Of a stretch of 64,000 nucleotides of DNA, positions 1 to 10,363 are shown in pieces. The notes under the pieces are model-generated. The model saw only the letters and a program-made list of their open reading frames with translations, had not been told where the DNA came from and did not search any database. Origin of the DNA: Macrosoma leucophasiata (taxonomy: Eukaryota > Arthropoda > Insecta > Lepidoptera > Hedylidae). The position numbers and the translations under genes are program-made. Position 1 is the stretch's first letter. Each line of letters starts with the position of its first letter. Location: positions 5,580,001-5,644,000 of the forward strand of contig JAWQUS010000030.1 of assembly GCA_036365455.1 (NCBI GenBank). The letters run 5' to 3'.

Positions 1-44
1 CTAGTTAGTGGTCTCATATGTATTTAACACGGCTGGAAACTTAG

Positions 45-114
45 ACTGGGTTGCACCAAGATATTTGCTAAAGTTACGATAACTTTATCAAATATCTTGG
101 TGCAACGCAGGCTT
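45..114. repeat. Hairpin repeat (MITE-like), short form
   Basis: An inverted repeat begins GGTTGCACCAAGATATTTG and ends with its reverse complement. It is a shorter, internally deleted relative of the hairpin at 655-800. Confidence 0.7.
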
Positions 115-159
115 AGTTCTATAGCCTCAATTAAAACTGTGAGAAACTTTGTCTACCAG

Positions 160-3100
160 GTATCCGCATATGGAACTACAACGCGAACCTAGAGTTGTCG
201 TACATCGGCGTGCGCTACCTGCGCGTGAGTGTGAACGGCGAGAGTCTGCACCGCCGCCCCCTACTGATGCGGCGCGCGCCCGGGGACACCGGCTATGACT
301 ACGTACAGCATATAGATTTGGACACTCTTCACAACAGGTTGGTTCCAATATATCATCATAATCATCATTGTTTCAGCGGATAGAATGCTGAACAACAGCC
401 TCCTGGAAAGACGCTTATGACGACTGCTCCTTGGACACCATGATCCAAGGATTGCTTGCGATTGTTAGCAGGTGGTCGGTTCCAAATGTTCCAATGTATT
501 GTTTTGTTATTTAAATAGTCTGTTGTTTTTATTCAAGAATGTCTTGTAGAGTATCCATTCGTCTTCATATTTATGAAGCTGCGTCTTCGCTAGACGTCCG
601 TGCACCAGAGGCTGCGGAGTTGTTCTCGGGGCGTGATTTGCGTCGTTAAGGCTGGGTTGCATTTAAATATATGTTAAAATTAAAGTTATTGTAACATTTC
701 AGATCCTTCTCTAACTTAAAGAGATCTGTTAAGATTAGAGAAGGACGTGAAATGTTACAATAACTTAAACTTTAACAAATATCTTGGTGCAACCCAGGCT
801 TAGTGTGAAGTTACAAGGAACTTTTTTTCTTCACTGGTGGTAGAGCTCCAGTGACGGAGCTCGCGGGCGTAGGCACTACCGCATTACCTAATATACTTGC
901 CGCTAAATGGTAGTGTTCAGCACTATCGTGTTCCGGTCAGGTGGTAATATACGGCCCTGTAATTTCCGGCACACAGGCATAACACCTTAGGCCTCAGGAG
1001 TGGTATCGCATCTGCATTTTGACCTTAGTCTTTGTGTGGGTGTCTATAGGCTGCAGTCATCGCTTAACATCAATGTGAACTGTACGCTTGTTTGCAGCGT
1101 CCATTACATAAAAAAAAAAAAAAAAAACTTACATCGATCACAGTCCTCATTGTCCTGTAAACGATGTCCTTTAGTCTTCGTAAATACGGTCAATTTGCGG
1201 AGTACTGTTCATCACGAACCAAATGCTCTAAATGGGCTCGTTCGCGGCTTGCGAGTCGATCTACGCTCTACTTTGTTCTCGGCTCGTTTGGCGTAGACGC
1301 ACTTTTTGGTTGATTGTAAGGAATCTGTTTTGATTTTAATTGATCCAATGGAATTTCAATGCCACCCCGGAGCTACTTGCGAGTGGATAGCGAAAGCCAG
1401 TGGATAGACCTGGATCTCTCTTTTGTTCGCCTCTTTCTTTTGTTAAATAGGCAAGGGACGTTTATGTCTACAACAACAATTTACATGTTTTTAAATTCTA
1501 TCAAAATCATGCCACCTATTTCTATTACTCACCAGGTCAGAAGCGCAAGAGACAGAGGAAGTAAGCGGGGAGTGTGTGTACGCCGCCCCTACGGGCTTCG
1601 TGCTGCAACTGAACATCTTCTCGACGTGGGGCGACCCCTACTACGTGGGCCTCACCGGCGTCGAGTTGTACGACCCACAGGGCAACCTTATTCCTGTCAC
1701 GGAGTCCAGTAAGTTCAATTATGTGATTTTTAGATTCAGTCTCCGGTGATTCGATTGAAATTGCTTTATAGCGTTGATTTTGTTTTATAACAAACAACTT
1801 TATGTCTGTCAGCCATTGGGTTCATTCTGTTTGATTTAGCTGTAAAATGTTTTTACTCGTCATGTTAACTGGCCTAATCAGACGATAAATCTCTTCGCCT
1901 TATTAACTCGCTCGGGAGTTGCTTACTAGCGAGTAAGCAACGGGTTGGCCGCGTCTTTGTCGCTGCTGAAGGAGGATGGAGTACATTCCACACCCCATCC
2001 TCTTTCAGTAGACGCGACCGAGTATCATCTCGTATATCAATCCATCGCTAGAAAATCAGTGTGATAATGCTCTTAAAAGCAGTCGCCAGATTCTCATTGA
2101 AACTTGGATATGTAGCGGCAATATAGTGATGTTATGCGTGCAGATGTGTGCGCGCAGCCCGCCAGTGTGAACGTGGTGTCGGCGGGGGGGCCGGGGGGGA
2201 CGGTGGCGCCGGGGGGGATACGGGGGCCGGGCGGGGTGTGCGGCGCGGACGTGCGCACGGCGGCGCGCCTCGTCGACGGCCGCAACTCACGCGCCCTGCC
2301 CGCGCACTCCTGGCTCGCACCGCTCTTACCGCGTACACTTAACAGGTATTGCACGTTAAGGGTTATAGCTCACTAAGGCCACGCGGCACTCGACCAGCAC
2401 CACCTCGTTTTACGGCGTCCACCCGTTGTCGACGGGTGGTCCACGGGTGAACGACGCGATGTTACTTGTGAACCACTCGCGCACGTTGACGGCTTGCAGT
2501 CGAAGCGATACGGTGCGGAGTTGATGTAATGAGTGAAGACCGCTCGAGGCGGTCGGGCGCTGGTCGGGTGCCGGGTGGCCGTAGTGAGCTATGACCCTAA
2601 CTCTACCTTTGGATCAGGTTACGGCGTGTAGCTCCGTAGCTTGTAGCACGTAGCCACGTTGCTCGTAGCTCATACTACGCCTTTGTAATTTTGTATTAAC
2701 AATGACAGCGTAGCCTTTGTTAAGGAGTAGCGCACCACCAGTGTGTACCTGCGAGGCTGCACCGTCGACGCAACTGCTTTTGAGACAGAAGATGGGAAAT
2801 AGTGGACGTACGCCTGTCGCCAACTCGAACAGAGGGAACAACAGTACTTATGCCCCGTCGACGCGATGGACATGAATCGCATACCTTATCTGCACCCTCT
2901 CCTGGCTCGCACCACTGTTGCCGCGCACCCTTAATAGATACCTCGCACTAACGTGTACTTAGTACTGTATCTTTGCATTATGGTAGTTCTTCGATAACAT
3001 GTAGTACCGTAGCCTCGTCCCTCGTAGCCCGTAACGTCGTCGCCCATAGCCCATAGCCTCGTCGCTCGTAGCCTGTAGCCTCGTCGCTTGTAGCCCGTAG

Positions 3101-6100
3101 CCTCGTCGCTCGTAGCCCGTAGCCACGTCGCACGTAATAGTACGAAGGTTTACATCGTCGTTGTAGGCCTGAGACGGGAGGTCTGAAACTAGATGTACGA
3201 CGGATGCAATTCGCACACCCTGCCCGAACACTCGTGGATCGCACCGCTGTTGCCACATACCCATAATATGTACCGCACTTGGTGTCTCTGTGGCTGCTTA
3301 CAATGCACAGTGGTCGCCACTGCCCGAACACAGCAGTGTTCGGGCTCCTAGCACTTTTACCACGTATCCTCAACGGTCACAAATGTCGGAAACAGTTTTT
3401 TTTTATGTTATGGAAGTGGCAAACAAGCATGCAGTTCACATTGATGTTAAGAGATGACTGCAGCCTATAGACACCCACACAAAGACTGAGGTCAAAATGC
3501 AGATGCGTTACCACTCCTAAGGTCTATGGTGTTATGCCTCTGTGCCGGAAATTACAGGGCCGAAATTTCTTAAGCTGCCTGCGCTGTACTGTCATCGCTA
3601 GGAGCTGCACGCACGCTTCGAGTTCGCGTCGCTTCACGACCCCGGTAGGCTAGGGGTACGCACCCGTGTGTATCTCTGGGGCTGCCTACGCTGAACCTTC
3701 TACGGCGTTATGTGTCGGCAATGTGGGCACTCCTCCTCGCTCCACTGTTACCAGGTATCCTCAACAGGTACTGGTGGTAGAGTTCCAGTGTAGGAGCTCG
3801 AGGGCGTAGGCACTATCGCATTACCTAATCGATCTGCCGCTAAATGATAGTGTTCAGCACTATCGTGTTCCTCCGTACTGGGAAAGGAGACGTTGCGAGC
3901 TCGGCTCTGGTTCCTACACGTCCTCAAAAAATGGGTAAATTAAAGAAGAGTCCGAAAAAAATACTATTAATTTATTCATTAATATATTTTAGAGTTACAA
4001 CCACATTTAATTCAAACGATTTTATCATTTTCAACTATGTTAAACATGGCGGCGATACAGCCGACACTTGGGATCAATCGATTTTGATAGTATGTATTTA
4101 GAAAATATTACTTTTTTCTCCAAGTACTATTTAATCAAAATACAATTTTAAAAATTTAAATGTCAAAATGATATCGCCCGCCATATTCGCCATGTTGGTT
4201 TTGAGTTGCAATTCTAACTGCAAATAATGTTTTGTAACTGCAAACTAAGCATTGTTTTTGCCTGTTTAATGATATTGTGTACAATACATGGCCGGAGGTC
4301 CATACATTTTTGCAACATCTCCTTTCCATAAAATGCAAAAATCCCAATAGAACCAGAGATAAAGGACTTTAAACCATTATCTGATAACCCCCTACCCGGG
4401 AATCGAACCCAGGCCCTCAGCGTAGTAGTAGTGGCCTGCTACCACTAGGCTACCGAGGCAGTTAATTGTTTGTGTACCTATGTACTATGTGCACCTATGT
4501 ATATTTTATTGCGTTCCGTTAGATGTTACACAATTTAATATCTGATCAAATTGCAGAGTATTCTTCGTATTCGACGAGCCGGTTTGCGTGTACGGTATGA
4601 AAATATGGAACTACGGCAAAACTCCTACCAGAGGCGTTAAGGAATTTGCAGTAAGTTCATTATATCTACTCGTACAACTATTTCATACGTGAAGAGATAT
4701 TTTTTTTAATCTAATAGAGCCAAAAATCGTGAGCATCACTAAAAAAAAAAATTCTACTTTGCTTATGTCGAAATAGACACAGAGATCAGAGGGAAGCCTC
4801 ATATTATTTCCCACCTGTCGATGAGAAATAATATGAGGCGAATTGCCTCGAAAGGGTAAAAACAGAAGTGTTGTATCTACTTGAACGATTGAAAGTTGCA
4901 GCAGTTCTTGAGCCAATCTATACTAATATTATAAAGCTGAAGAGTTTGTTTGTTTGTTTGCTTGAACGCTAATCTCAGGAACTACTGCTCCGATTTGAAA
5001 AAATCTTTCAGTGTTAGATAGTCCGTTTATCGAGGAAGGCCTTTATAACATCACGCTACGATGAATTGGAGAGGGAAGGTAACATTGCAACGGCGCGAAG
5101 CCGGGGCGGGCCGCTAGTAAATCATAAATGAAATTTGTATTCATAAGTGAATAACGATTTAATTGCAGGTGTTGATGGACGACTTGTTGGTATACAACGG
5201 GACGTTGGAATGTGCCACGGGCGACGAGCTAGTGCCGCAGTGGATATGTTTGCAAGACGTCGACATCGACACCTTGTCGCCGAGGTAAGCTAGTCTCATT
5301 ATCAATCATCATCACTGAAAGACGCCCACTGCTGGACAAACGCCTTGATATTCATAATAGCGTCATTAAGGGGGAGAATATGCCACGACATGAACGGTAT
5401 TAAGTAAATACCCTTTTTAAATTTAATACGTTGGTGCAACGCATTTCGCAGTAACTGAAAAGTCAATATTTCCCACACGTCTACTACTGTCGATCGATGC
5501 CATCAATCGACGTCGGTCGATGTTGATAATGCGATACCGACATCGACTAATCCATTCTATCATCGATCAGCGTGGCATCCTATCGATTGGTGTGATAATA
5601 TCTTAACAAATATTTTGGGTCAACCGAATGCTACAGTCAATGTTGCCGTTATTGTCAAATTTGTCAAAAACCATAACTTTAACAAACAACGTTTTCGCAG
5701 GTTTTCGCGAGCTTCATACATTGTAGAAATCATATTTGCGGATTTTCTTGCGTATACTACTCCCAACTTCTTTTTCTTAACCGCCGTTTTTCTGTCAGAG
5801 CTATATAAGACTAGGCTTAACATCGTCGAGTTAGTATGCCCGTGACCACGATAGCTGGGGAAGCGAGAAAATCCGCAAGTGATTTCTACAATTTAACAAA
5901 CATTTTGTTGCAACCAGAGGCGGCTCCTCCTTAAGAGCGCCGGTGCAGTGCACTCCCACGAATTATATACTTACACTAGCGGCCCGCCCCGGCTTCGCCC
6001 GCGCTGCTCCGCTCCTATTAGTCAGTAGCGTGATGATTAGATATATATATATATATAGCCTATAACCTTCCTCGATAAATGGGCTATCTAACATTGAAAG

Positions 6101-7663
6101 AACTTTTCAAATCGGACTAGTAGTTCCTGAGATTAGTGCGTTCAAACAAATAAACAAACAAACTCTTCAGCTTTATAATATTAAGTATAGATAATAATAA
6201 TATATTGTAATTTTTATTTCTTTTTATAACATACTATCCTTACATTACACTCTTTGTATTCCTAAATTTAATATTATAATACCTAAACGAGTCTATTAAA
6301 TGATTTTATTACGTACGTTTTGCGTCAAGTTGTGACGAGTGGAGCGCCAGCGATTGCGCTCCTATGAAACGAAATTTAGTACAATTCCTAGCTCTGTATT
6401 CAATGAGTGCGAAAGGGAAACGTCGACACAGGCCGGCGCGTGAAACAGAACATTTTGTGTCAGAAATAAGCCTAATGCGGAGCGCCGCTCACATGTGATC
6501 ACGTGACATTGCCGAACCGCGGCGCCCGCAAGTGCGCGGGAATAATACGCTGTGTCGCTTTTGCAGTTTTATGTATACAAACAAACGTGTCGGCTCCGTC
6601 AGTTATATTGCAGTTTTTCTTTTATATAAATATTTAAATTGAAAACGTGAAGAGCCGCCTCTGGTTGCAACCGAAGCTAACGTGAGTGGTGTCGTGTCGT
6701 CAGTGGGTCAGAGCGCGGCGCGCGCGGCACCACGGGCGGCACCACGAGCGGCTCGGCGCAGGCCGACCCGCGCCGCCGCCCGCACACCGCCGTCTACGCG
6801 CTACGGAACACACATTAGAGAGAAAATATTGCACATCGACCTTACGGCCTGTAGCTAAGGGGGGGAGGGGGGGGAGGGGGGGCATTGTGGGGCAATGCCC
6901 TACCTTGAACTTACAACCTTAAAAATACCATAAGATAATAAGTTTGCAGAAACAATGTAATTTAAACGGTATTTTTAGTCGTATCTATTTACTCGTATCA
7001 CCCCACCCAACAATTGATTTTAGAAAAGAGACTGACTTTCGGGTCTGTAGAGCGTTATCTCCGCATCTTTCTTATGTGACGTTTGTCGACCATTTTAGGC
7101 AAGGTTTGACCATCACCCGGCTATCGGTGCTTATGTAGGCATTGTGCAGCAGAGATAACGCTCTACGAAGCCGAAACTAGCCGATTGTCTCTTTCGTTGA
7201 CTCAATGTGCAAAATTTGTACAGTATCCAACAATAAATAATGCACATCGACCTCAGGAAGGAGACTTCGGCTTATTTCGGGTCTGTAGAGCGTTATCTTT
7301 TTCGCACCTTACCAATATGACGTTTGTCCACCATTTTCATCCGGATTTGACCAATACCGACCTATAGTTGCTTACGTAGACAGTGTACAGCAGAGATAAC
7401 GCTCTACGAAGTCAAAACTAGCCGATTGACACTTTCATAACCTCGATGTGCAATATTGTTTTGATGAGCACTGTAACTGAGTACTGTACAGTACACGCAA
7501 AACTTAAATCCATCCGTGAAGTTACTCTCTGAAGCAGCAGATGGAACCTATATGGTCCAAGAACAATAAGAAATAAATTGTCATATTTTTCAGGCGGCCT
7601 GAGGGAAGTCTCGCCTTTGCCGCGAAGGCGATTTTATGTTACAGAATCCCATGTGCGTGGTAG
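160..7663 (+). CDS. KATNIP: Katanin-interacting protein (KATNIP/KIAA0556-like), 3' part of gene, six exons
   Basis: Exons read as 160-337, 1536-1708, 2144-2345, 4557-4650, 5169-5284 and 7594-7663. Every border is AG/GT and all phases join. The peptide has the DUF4457-type repeats of this family: IRIWNYNANLELSYIGVR in the first exon, LNIFSTWGDPYYVGLTGVEL in the second, and VCVYGMKIWNYGKTPTRGVK in the fourth. KATNIP binds katanin and microtubules at the ciliary base; this is family knowledge. Upstream exons lie outside the window. Exon 3 is very GC-rich and codes a Gly/Pro/Ala run before DVRTAARLVDGRN. Downstream introns are long and full of repeats. The family call is firm; the frame of the last exon is not (see the 7594 entry). 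Confidence 0.88.
655..802. repeat. Hairpin repeat (MITE-like), long form
   Basis: Nearly the whole segment folds on itself: 'gttattgtaacatttca' near 683 pairs with 'tgaaatgttacaataac' near 748, and the outer ends read GGGTTGCA and TGCAACCC. It lies in the first KATNIP intron in the window. Confidence 0.75.
833..1127 (+). mobile_element. SINE-like element, full-length copy of the main ~300-bp family
   Basis: It starts ACTGGTGGTAGAGCTCCAGT and ends in CATTACAT followed by a run of A. The middle contains GCCGCTAAATGGTAGTGTTC and TAATTTCCGGCAC. I use it as the reference for this family, taking the A-tail as the 3' end. The A-tail and many dispersed copies suggest retroposition. I could not assign the head to a particular tRNA or 5S RNA. 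Confidence 0.75.
2600..3145. repeat. Simple-repeat tract of CGTAGCC/TCGTCGCT units in KATNIP intron
   Basis: Loose tandem repeats of 'cgtagcc' alternating with 'tcgtcgct' run through 2625-2670 and densely through 3005-3135, with a period near 15 bp. Small open frames here (for example on the minus strand at 2959-3373) are products of the repeat. Confidence 0.7.
2895..3770 (+). repeat. Decayed copies of KATNIP exon 3 end in its downstream intron
   Basis: The last 45 or so bases of exon 3 (coding HSWLAPLLPRTLNR) plus the splice donor recur at about 2895-2950, 3216-3280, 3323-3370 and 3723-3770. Each copy keeps the CTCCTGGCTCGCACC-type core or a close variant, with substitutions. In the first two copies the donor GT has been lost or altered. 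They look like old tandem or dispersed duplications of the exon-intron junction. Confidence 0.65.
3396..3566 (-). mobile_element. SINE-like element, partial copy
   Basis: Same family as 833-1127 in the opposite orientation. A T-run is followed by the 'ggcaaacaagcatgcagttc' segment. The element breaks off after the 'ggaaattacagggcc' segment. Confidence 0.75.
3768..3872 (+). mobile_element. SINE-like element, 5' fragment
   Basis: Only the head of the 833-1127 family is present, from ACTGGTGGTAGAGTTCCAGT to 'ctatcgtgttcc'. A TIR element begins directly after it at 3881. Confidence 0.7.
3881..4327. mobile_element. MITE with GGAAAGGAGAYGTTGC terminal inverted repeats
   Basis: The left end GGAAAGGAGACGTTGC matches the reverse complement of the right end GCAACATCTCCTTTCC. 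The interior includes 'cttgggatcaatcgatttt' and 'cccgccatattcgccat'. A second full copy is at 41361-41838 and a fragment at 36203-36320. No coding capacity is visible. Confidence 0.8.
4380..4461 (-). repeat. tRNA-like repeat, family 2
   Basis: On the minus strand it reads GCCTCGGTAGCCTAGTGGTA at the start and GGGTTCGATTCCCGGG near the end, i.e. tRNA-type D and T arms. The acceptor arms do not pair well, so this is a tRNA-derived repeat and not a working tRNA gene. A related copy lies at 60028-60095. Confidence 0.6.
4920..5117 (+). mobile_element. Lepidopteran short interspersed element ending in 'ggcgggccgctagta'
   Basis: It starts 'ctaatattataaagctgaag' and ends 'gaagccggggcgggccgcta'. Two other copies lie in reverse at 5979-6185 and 43990-44193. 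No open frame; probably non-autonomous. Confidence 0.75.
5285..7593. other. Repeat-filled last KATNIP intron
   Basis: It contains, in order: a hairpin element (about 5700-5905, arms 'attgtagaaatcatatttgc' and its near complement), a reverse copy of the 4920 element (5979-6185), an unassigned stretch to 6690, a short GC-rich island (6690-6815), a run of G (about 6857-6885) and two adjacent copies of a TIR element (about 6825-7215 and 7231-7457). I see no exon here that fits the KATNIP phases. Confidence 0.6.
6825..7457. mobile_element. Two adjacent copies of a TIR element with AGAGCGTTATCT motif
   Basis: Each copy has 'tctgtagagcgttatct' on the left and 'agataacgctctacga' on the right. Outer ends read 'tgcacatcgacc' and 'gtgcaaaattt' or 'gtgcaatattg'. 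Related copies occur at 23385-23572, with partial ones at 12222-12358 and 25887-25978. The first copy is interrupted between about 6850 and 7010. Confidence 0.65.
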
Positions 7664-7674
7664 AATCTGTGTAA
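7594..7674 (+). CDS. KATNIP: Putative terminal exon of KATNIP, frame uncertain
   Basis: The acceptor TTTTTCAG lies just before 7594. Phase-2 joining to the 5284 donor gives R-RPEGSLAFAAKAILCYRIPCAW and then TAG at 7661-7663. Shifting frame by one base near 7627 would give GDFMLQNPMCVVESV and a TAA at 7672-7674, which looks more like a conserved tail. Either the exon carries an indel or sequencing error, or the gene ends as read. I am sure only that an exon-like segment with a good acceptor lies here. Confidence 0.5.
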
Positions 7675-8175
7675 TGGGTCGAAATGTTTGTTTTCATCGA
7701 GCCAACATTGAAATTAGCTTTCTTTCTCGTAGGTGTCGCCGACGCAATCTATCTAGAATGACACCCAGTTTAAGCAGCCAACTTCTCTGAAAGAAGTTGC
7801 CATTTGTTTTGCGCGTACTGTACTTAAACAGAAGTTGTACTATGGTATATTCACAAAAAAACAACTTAATTAGTCAATTTCCTTTTCCAATGTCGCCATC
7901 ATCCCGCTCTCCTAAACCCCACCCTAAATGAAATGTTAGTCGTTCTGGGTCTAAGAATAAGCAATAGGGTCAATAATCAGTCATCAAGTGTCCCCAAAAT
8001 GTTGTATCGTTTTTTTTTTATGGTCAAATTATTTTTACGGATTTATCGCGCACATATTAAACTAAAATGTTTTTTTAAAATCAATTCTACGTTTCGGTCG
8101 CTTTTCCAGTCTTTTTTAAGCCGAGAACGACTTAAATTTCACCTACCTAAATTATCTTTATGATTCAAATCGATA

Positions 8176-8181
8176 AATAAA
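8176..8181 (+). promoter_or_regulatory. Candidate KATNIP polyadenylation signal
   Basis: AATAAA, about 500 bases after the stop. Further AATAAA sites follow near 8553, 9198 and 9290, so the used site is unknown. Confidence 0.3.
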
Positions 8182-8694
8182 ATTTGATCTAACTAGAAAA
8201 AAAGAACACTTCAGAACTACTATTACTACTAACTTGTAAGTTATTATTTTTGAATATATTATATTGTATTATTTACACATAAGTAATAGCCCCCCTGCAT
8301 GAGTCCCAATGAAAAAAGTAATTTATGTGACCCAGTATATAGTTAAAAGTAATCCATTAGAGAACGGAAAATAATTGAGAAAAGAGCTGTAGAAGTTTAA
8401 TATTTTCTTGTCTTTATATGTATATCAATTACATTATTATCGATGTGCTTGTGTACCTGTTTAAAAGAAATTGGATAGCCCCACCATGTAAATAAGATAA
8501 TTAAATTGGCTTGTAGAAATTATTACATTATAGGTATTTATTGATTCGAAAATAAATAAAAACTTAAATATGAATATTTTTTGTGTAAGTCGACACAGTG
8601 TTTTCTTGAATGTAATTTTATGTCCGTTTTATAAATGTGAGCAAGATTTTTGTTCTTGGACTGCTATGATCAATGCTTTATAAAGGGTGTGAAG

Positions 8695-8950
8695 GCAGAT
8701 TTAAGGGTCGAGATACATTGATCGACGGTTCGACGGTTTGTCCACTTACAAAAAGAGCGCAAAGTATCGAACGTCGCGTCGTACGCATCTTTTCGCATCG
8801 ACGCGACGAACGCGCTCTGGCGGCAGACTGACAAGAAACGCGATCGGTCATCGTTCGCCGACGACGGCGATGGGCAGCTGAGTAATAGTGTGGTGCTTTT
8901 CAATCGGCAAAATACGAAAGGCCGTCGATCAATGTGGCCCGACCCTTATA
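8695..8950. mobile_element. MITE with AAGGGTCG terminal inverted repeats
   Basis: The left end 'aagggtcgagatacattgat' and right end 'atcaatgtggcccgaccctt' are complementary, and the flanking 'tta' may be the target duplication. The interior is GC-rich and contains gcgacg/cgtcgc runs. The minus-strand open frame at 8670-8903 is a shadow of it. Confidence 0.7.
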
Positions 8951-10008
8951 TCCAGTTGACTATCGATTGCTCTGCCACGGTAGATATTACGTAGACTGCA
9001 CTAAAGCCAAATATTTTATATGAAACAATTCAATGTTAATTGTTATCCTGTATCAATCTGTTAATAGTTGCCGAATCAAGAAATAGTTGTTAACAAATAC
9101 CGATGTGATTGTCCAGTGTTAGTGATGTAATTGATTTAAATTATTTGTGGTGTTATTCTTTAACCATGTGATCAATGTCTATGAATTTTTGTACCAGAAA
9201 TAAATAATAACTTTAGAATATGTTTTATTTATTCCTGATTTTAAATATGTGTACGTGTACGCATTGTAAATATGTCTTGCTATGCTATAAAATAAACTAA
9301 ATTTATTTCAATGTTTTTATTAAACTTACGTAAGTTAATAATAACAAATCACAGATTGTTATTGAATCTATCACTCACTAGGATCACTCTTGGAAGAGTT
9401 TCAACTGGAACATTGTACAGTGTTTAAAGATAAACATTTTGTACTTTATACGTAGATATTATTATTGATATAATAATGAAGCATTGCACATTTTGAATGT
9501 TGACGTGTATCAAAGTAGAAATGTGTTTCGTATGTAATATTTACATTTAATTTCATATTCCATATAATCTAAAAATCTCTTCTAACATTAGTTTTCGAAG
9601 ATGCACATTTAATTTTGTTATTCAAATGGTAAAGAAGCTGTTGGCTGTTTCCAGACATACATTAACTTATGGGCGTTACTGTAAGAGATCTACAAGCGCA
9701 GGTGAATGTCATACTTTTAATTCGATTTGCATTACAAAGACCTCGACAACAGCACTTTTACCATACGTAGAAACATCAAAGATTTTTTATTTGTCGATCT
9801 TTTTGCGCAGTCTTCACATCTTGAGTATGCAATTATAATACTAATTTATCAAAATTAACAAATAATACAATCACATCTAAATATACTTCAGTCTATCGCT
9901 TGTCTGAATTCATTGATCTATCAATGAAACAGAGTACGCACAGAACTACGTACAGTAGTCGTCGTTTTGTGACATGTTTTTGTCAATAATAAGGCATATT
10001 TTTAGAGG

Positions 10009-10014
10009 TTTATT
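10009..10014 (-). promoter_or_regulatory. Candidate POLRMT polyadenylation signal
   Basis: AATAAA on the minus strand, about 350 bases after the POLRMT stop codon. It is a six-base match only. Confidence 0.3.
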
Positions 10015-10363
10015 TCAGATTTAAATGACTCATACTTTCATGTATATAATTTTGGTTTCAATTGCTATTCCTGATAGCAGGATAGAACTGGTCACATAGT
10101 CTAGCAGCCGTTTGCCACCCGGGCTCTTCCGGACCAATCAGACCATGCCTAATAGTGTAGTAATAACAAATTCAGTAGTATTTCTACCTTATTCTCGATT
10201 CCTGGAAATTCCATCTATGCCAATGTCACAATAACGTTAAAAATCACCATATTACCTAAAATGCTAGTTGGCATATGTTAATACTCTGTAGTCGGTTGAT
10301 CACAACTAGCTCTTCGCTACAACTTATAAAGCAGATTCTACAGTCGCGAGTGCCACTTAGGCA

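Larger units (their letters stand above)
7675..10363. other. Convergent intergenic region between KATNIP and POLRMT
   Basis: AT-rich sequence with several polyadenylation-like hexamers on both strands and one MITE (8695-8950). I see no exon with convincing borders, and the open frames at 7933-8163 and 9626-9838 have no recognisable content. Confidence 0.6.

Noticed and set aside
2094..2354. Minus-strand and alternative-frame open frames rich in Pro or Gly/Arg
   Set aside because: Shadows of GC-rich KATNIP exon 3, whose plus-strand frame joins the neighbouring exons in phase.
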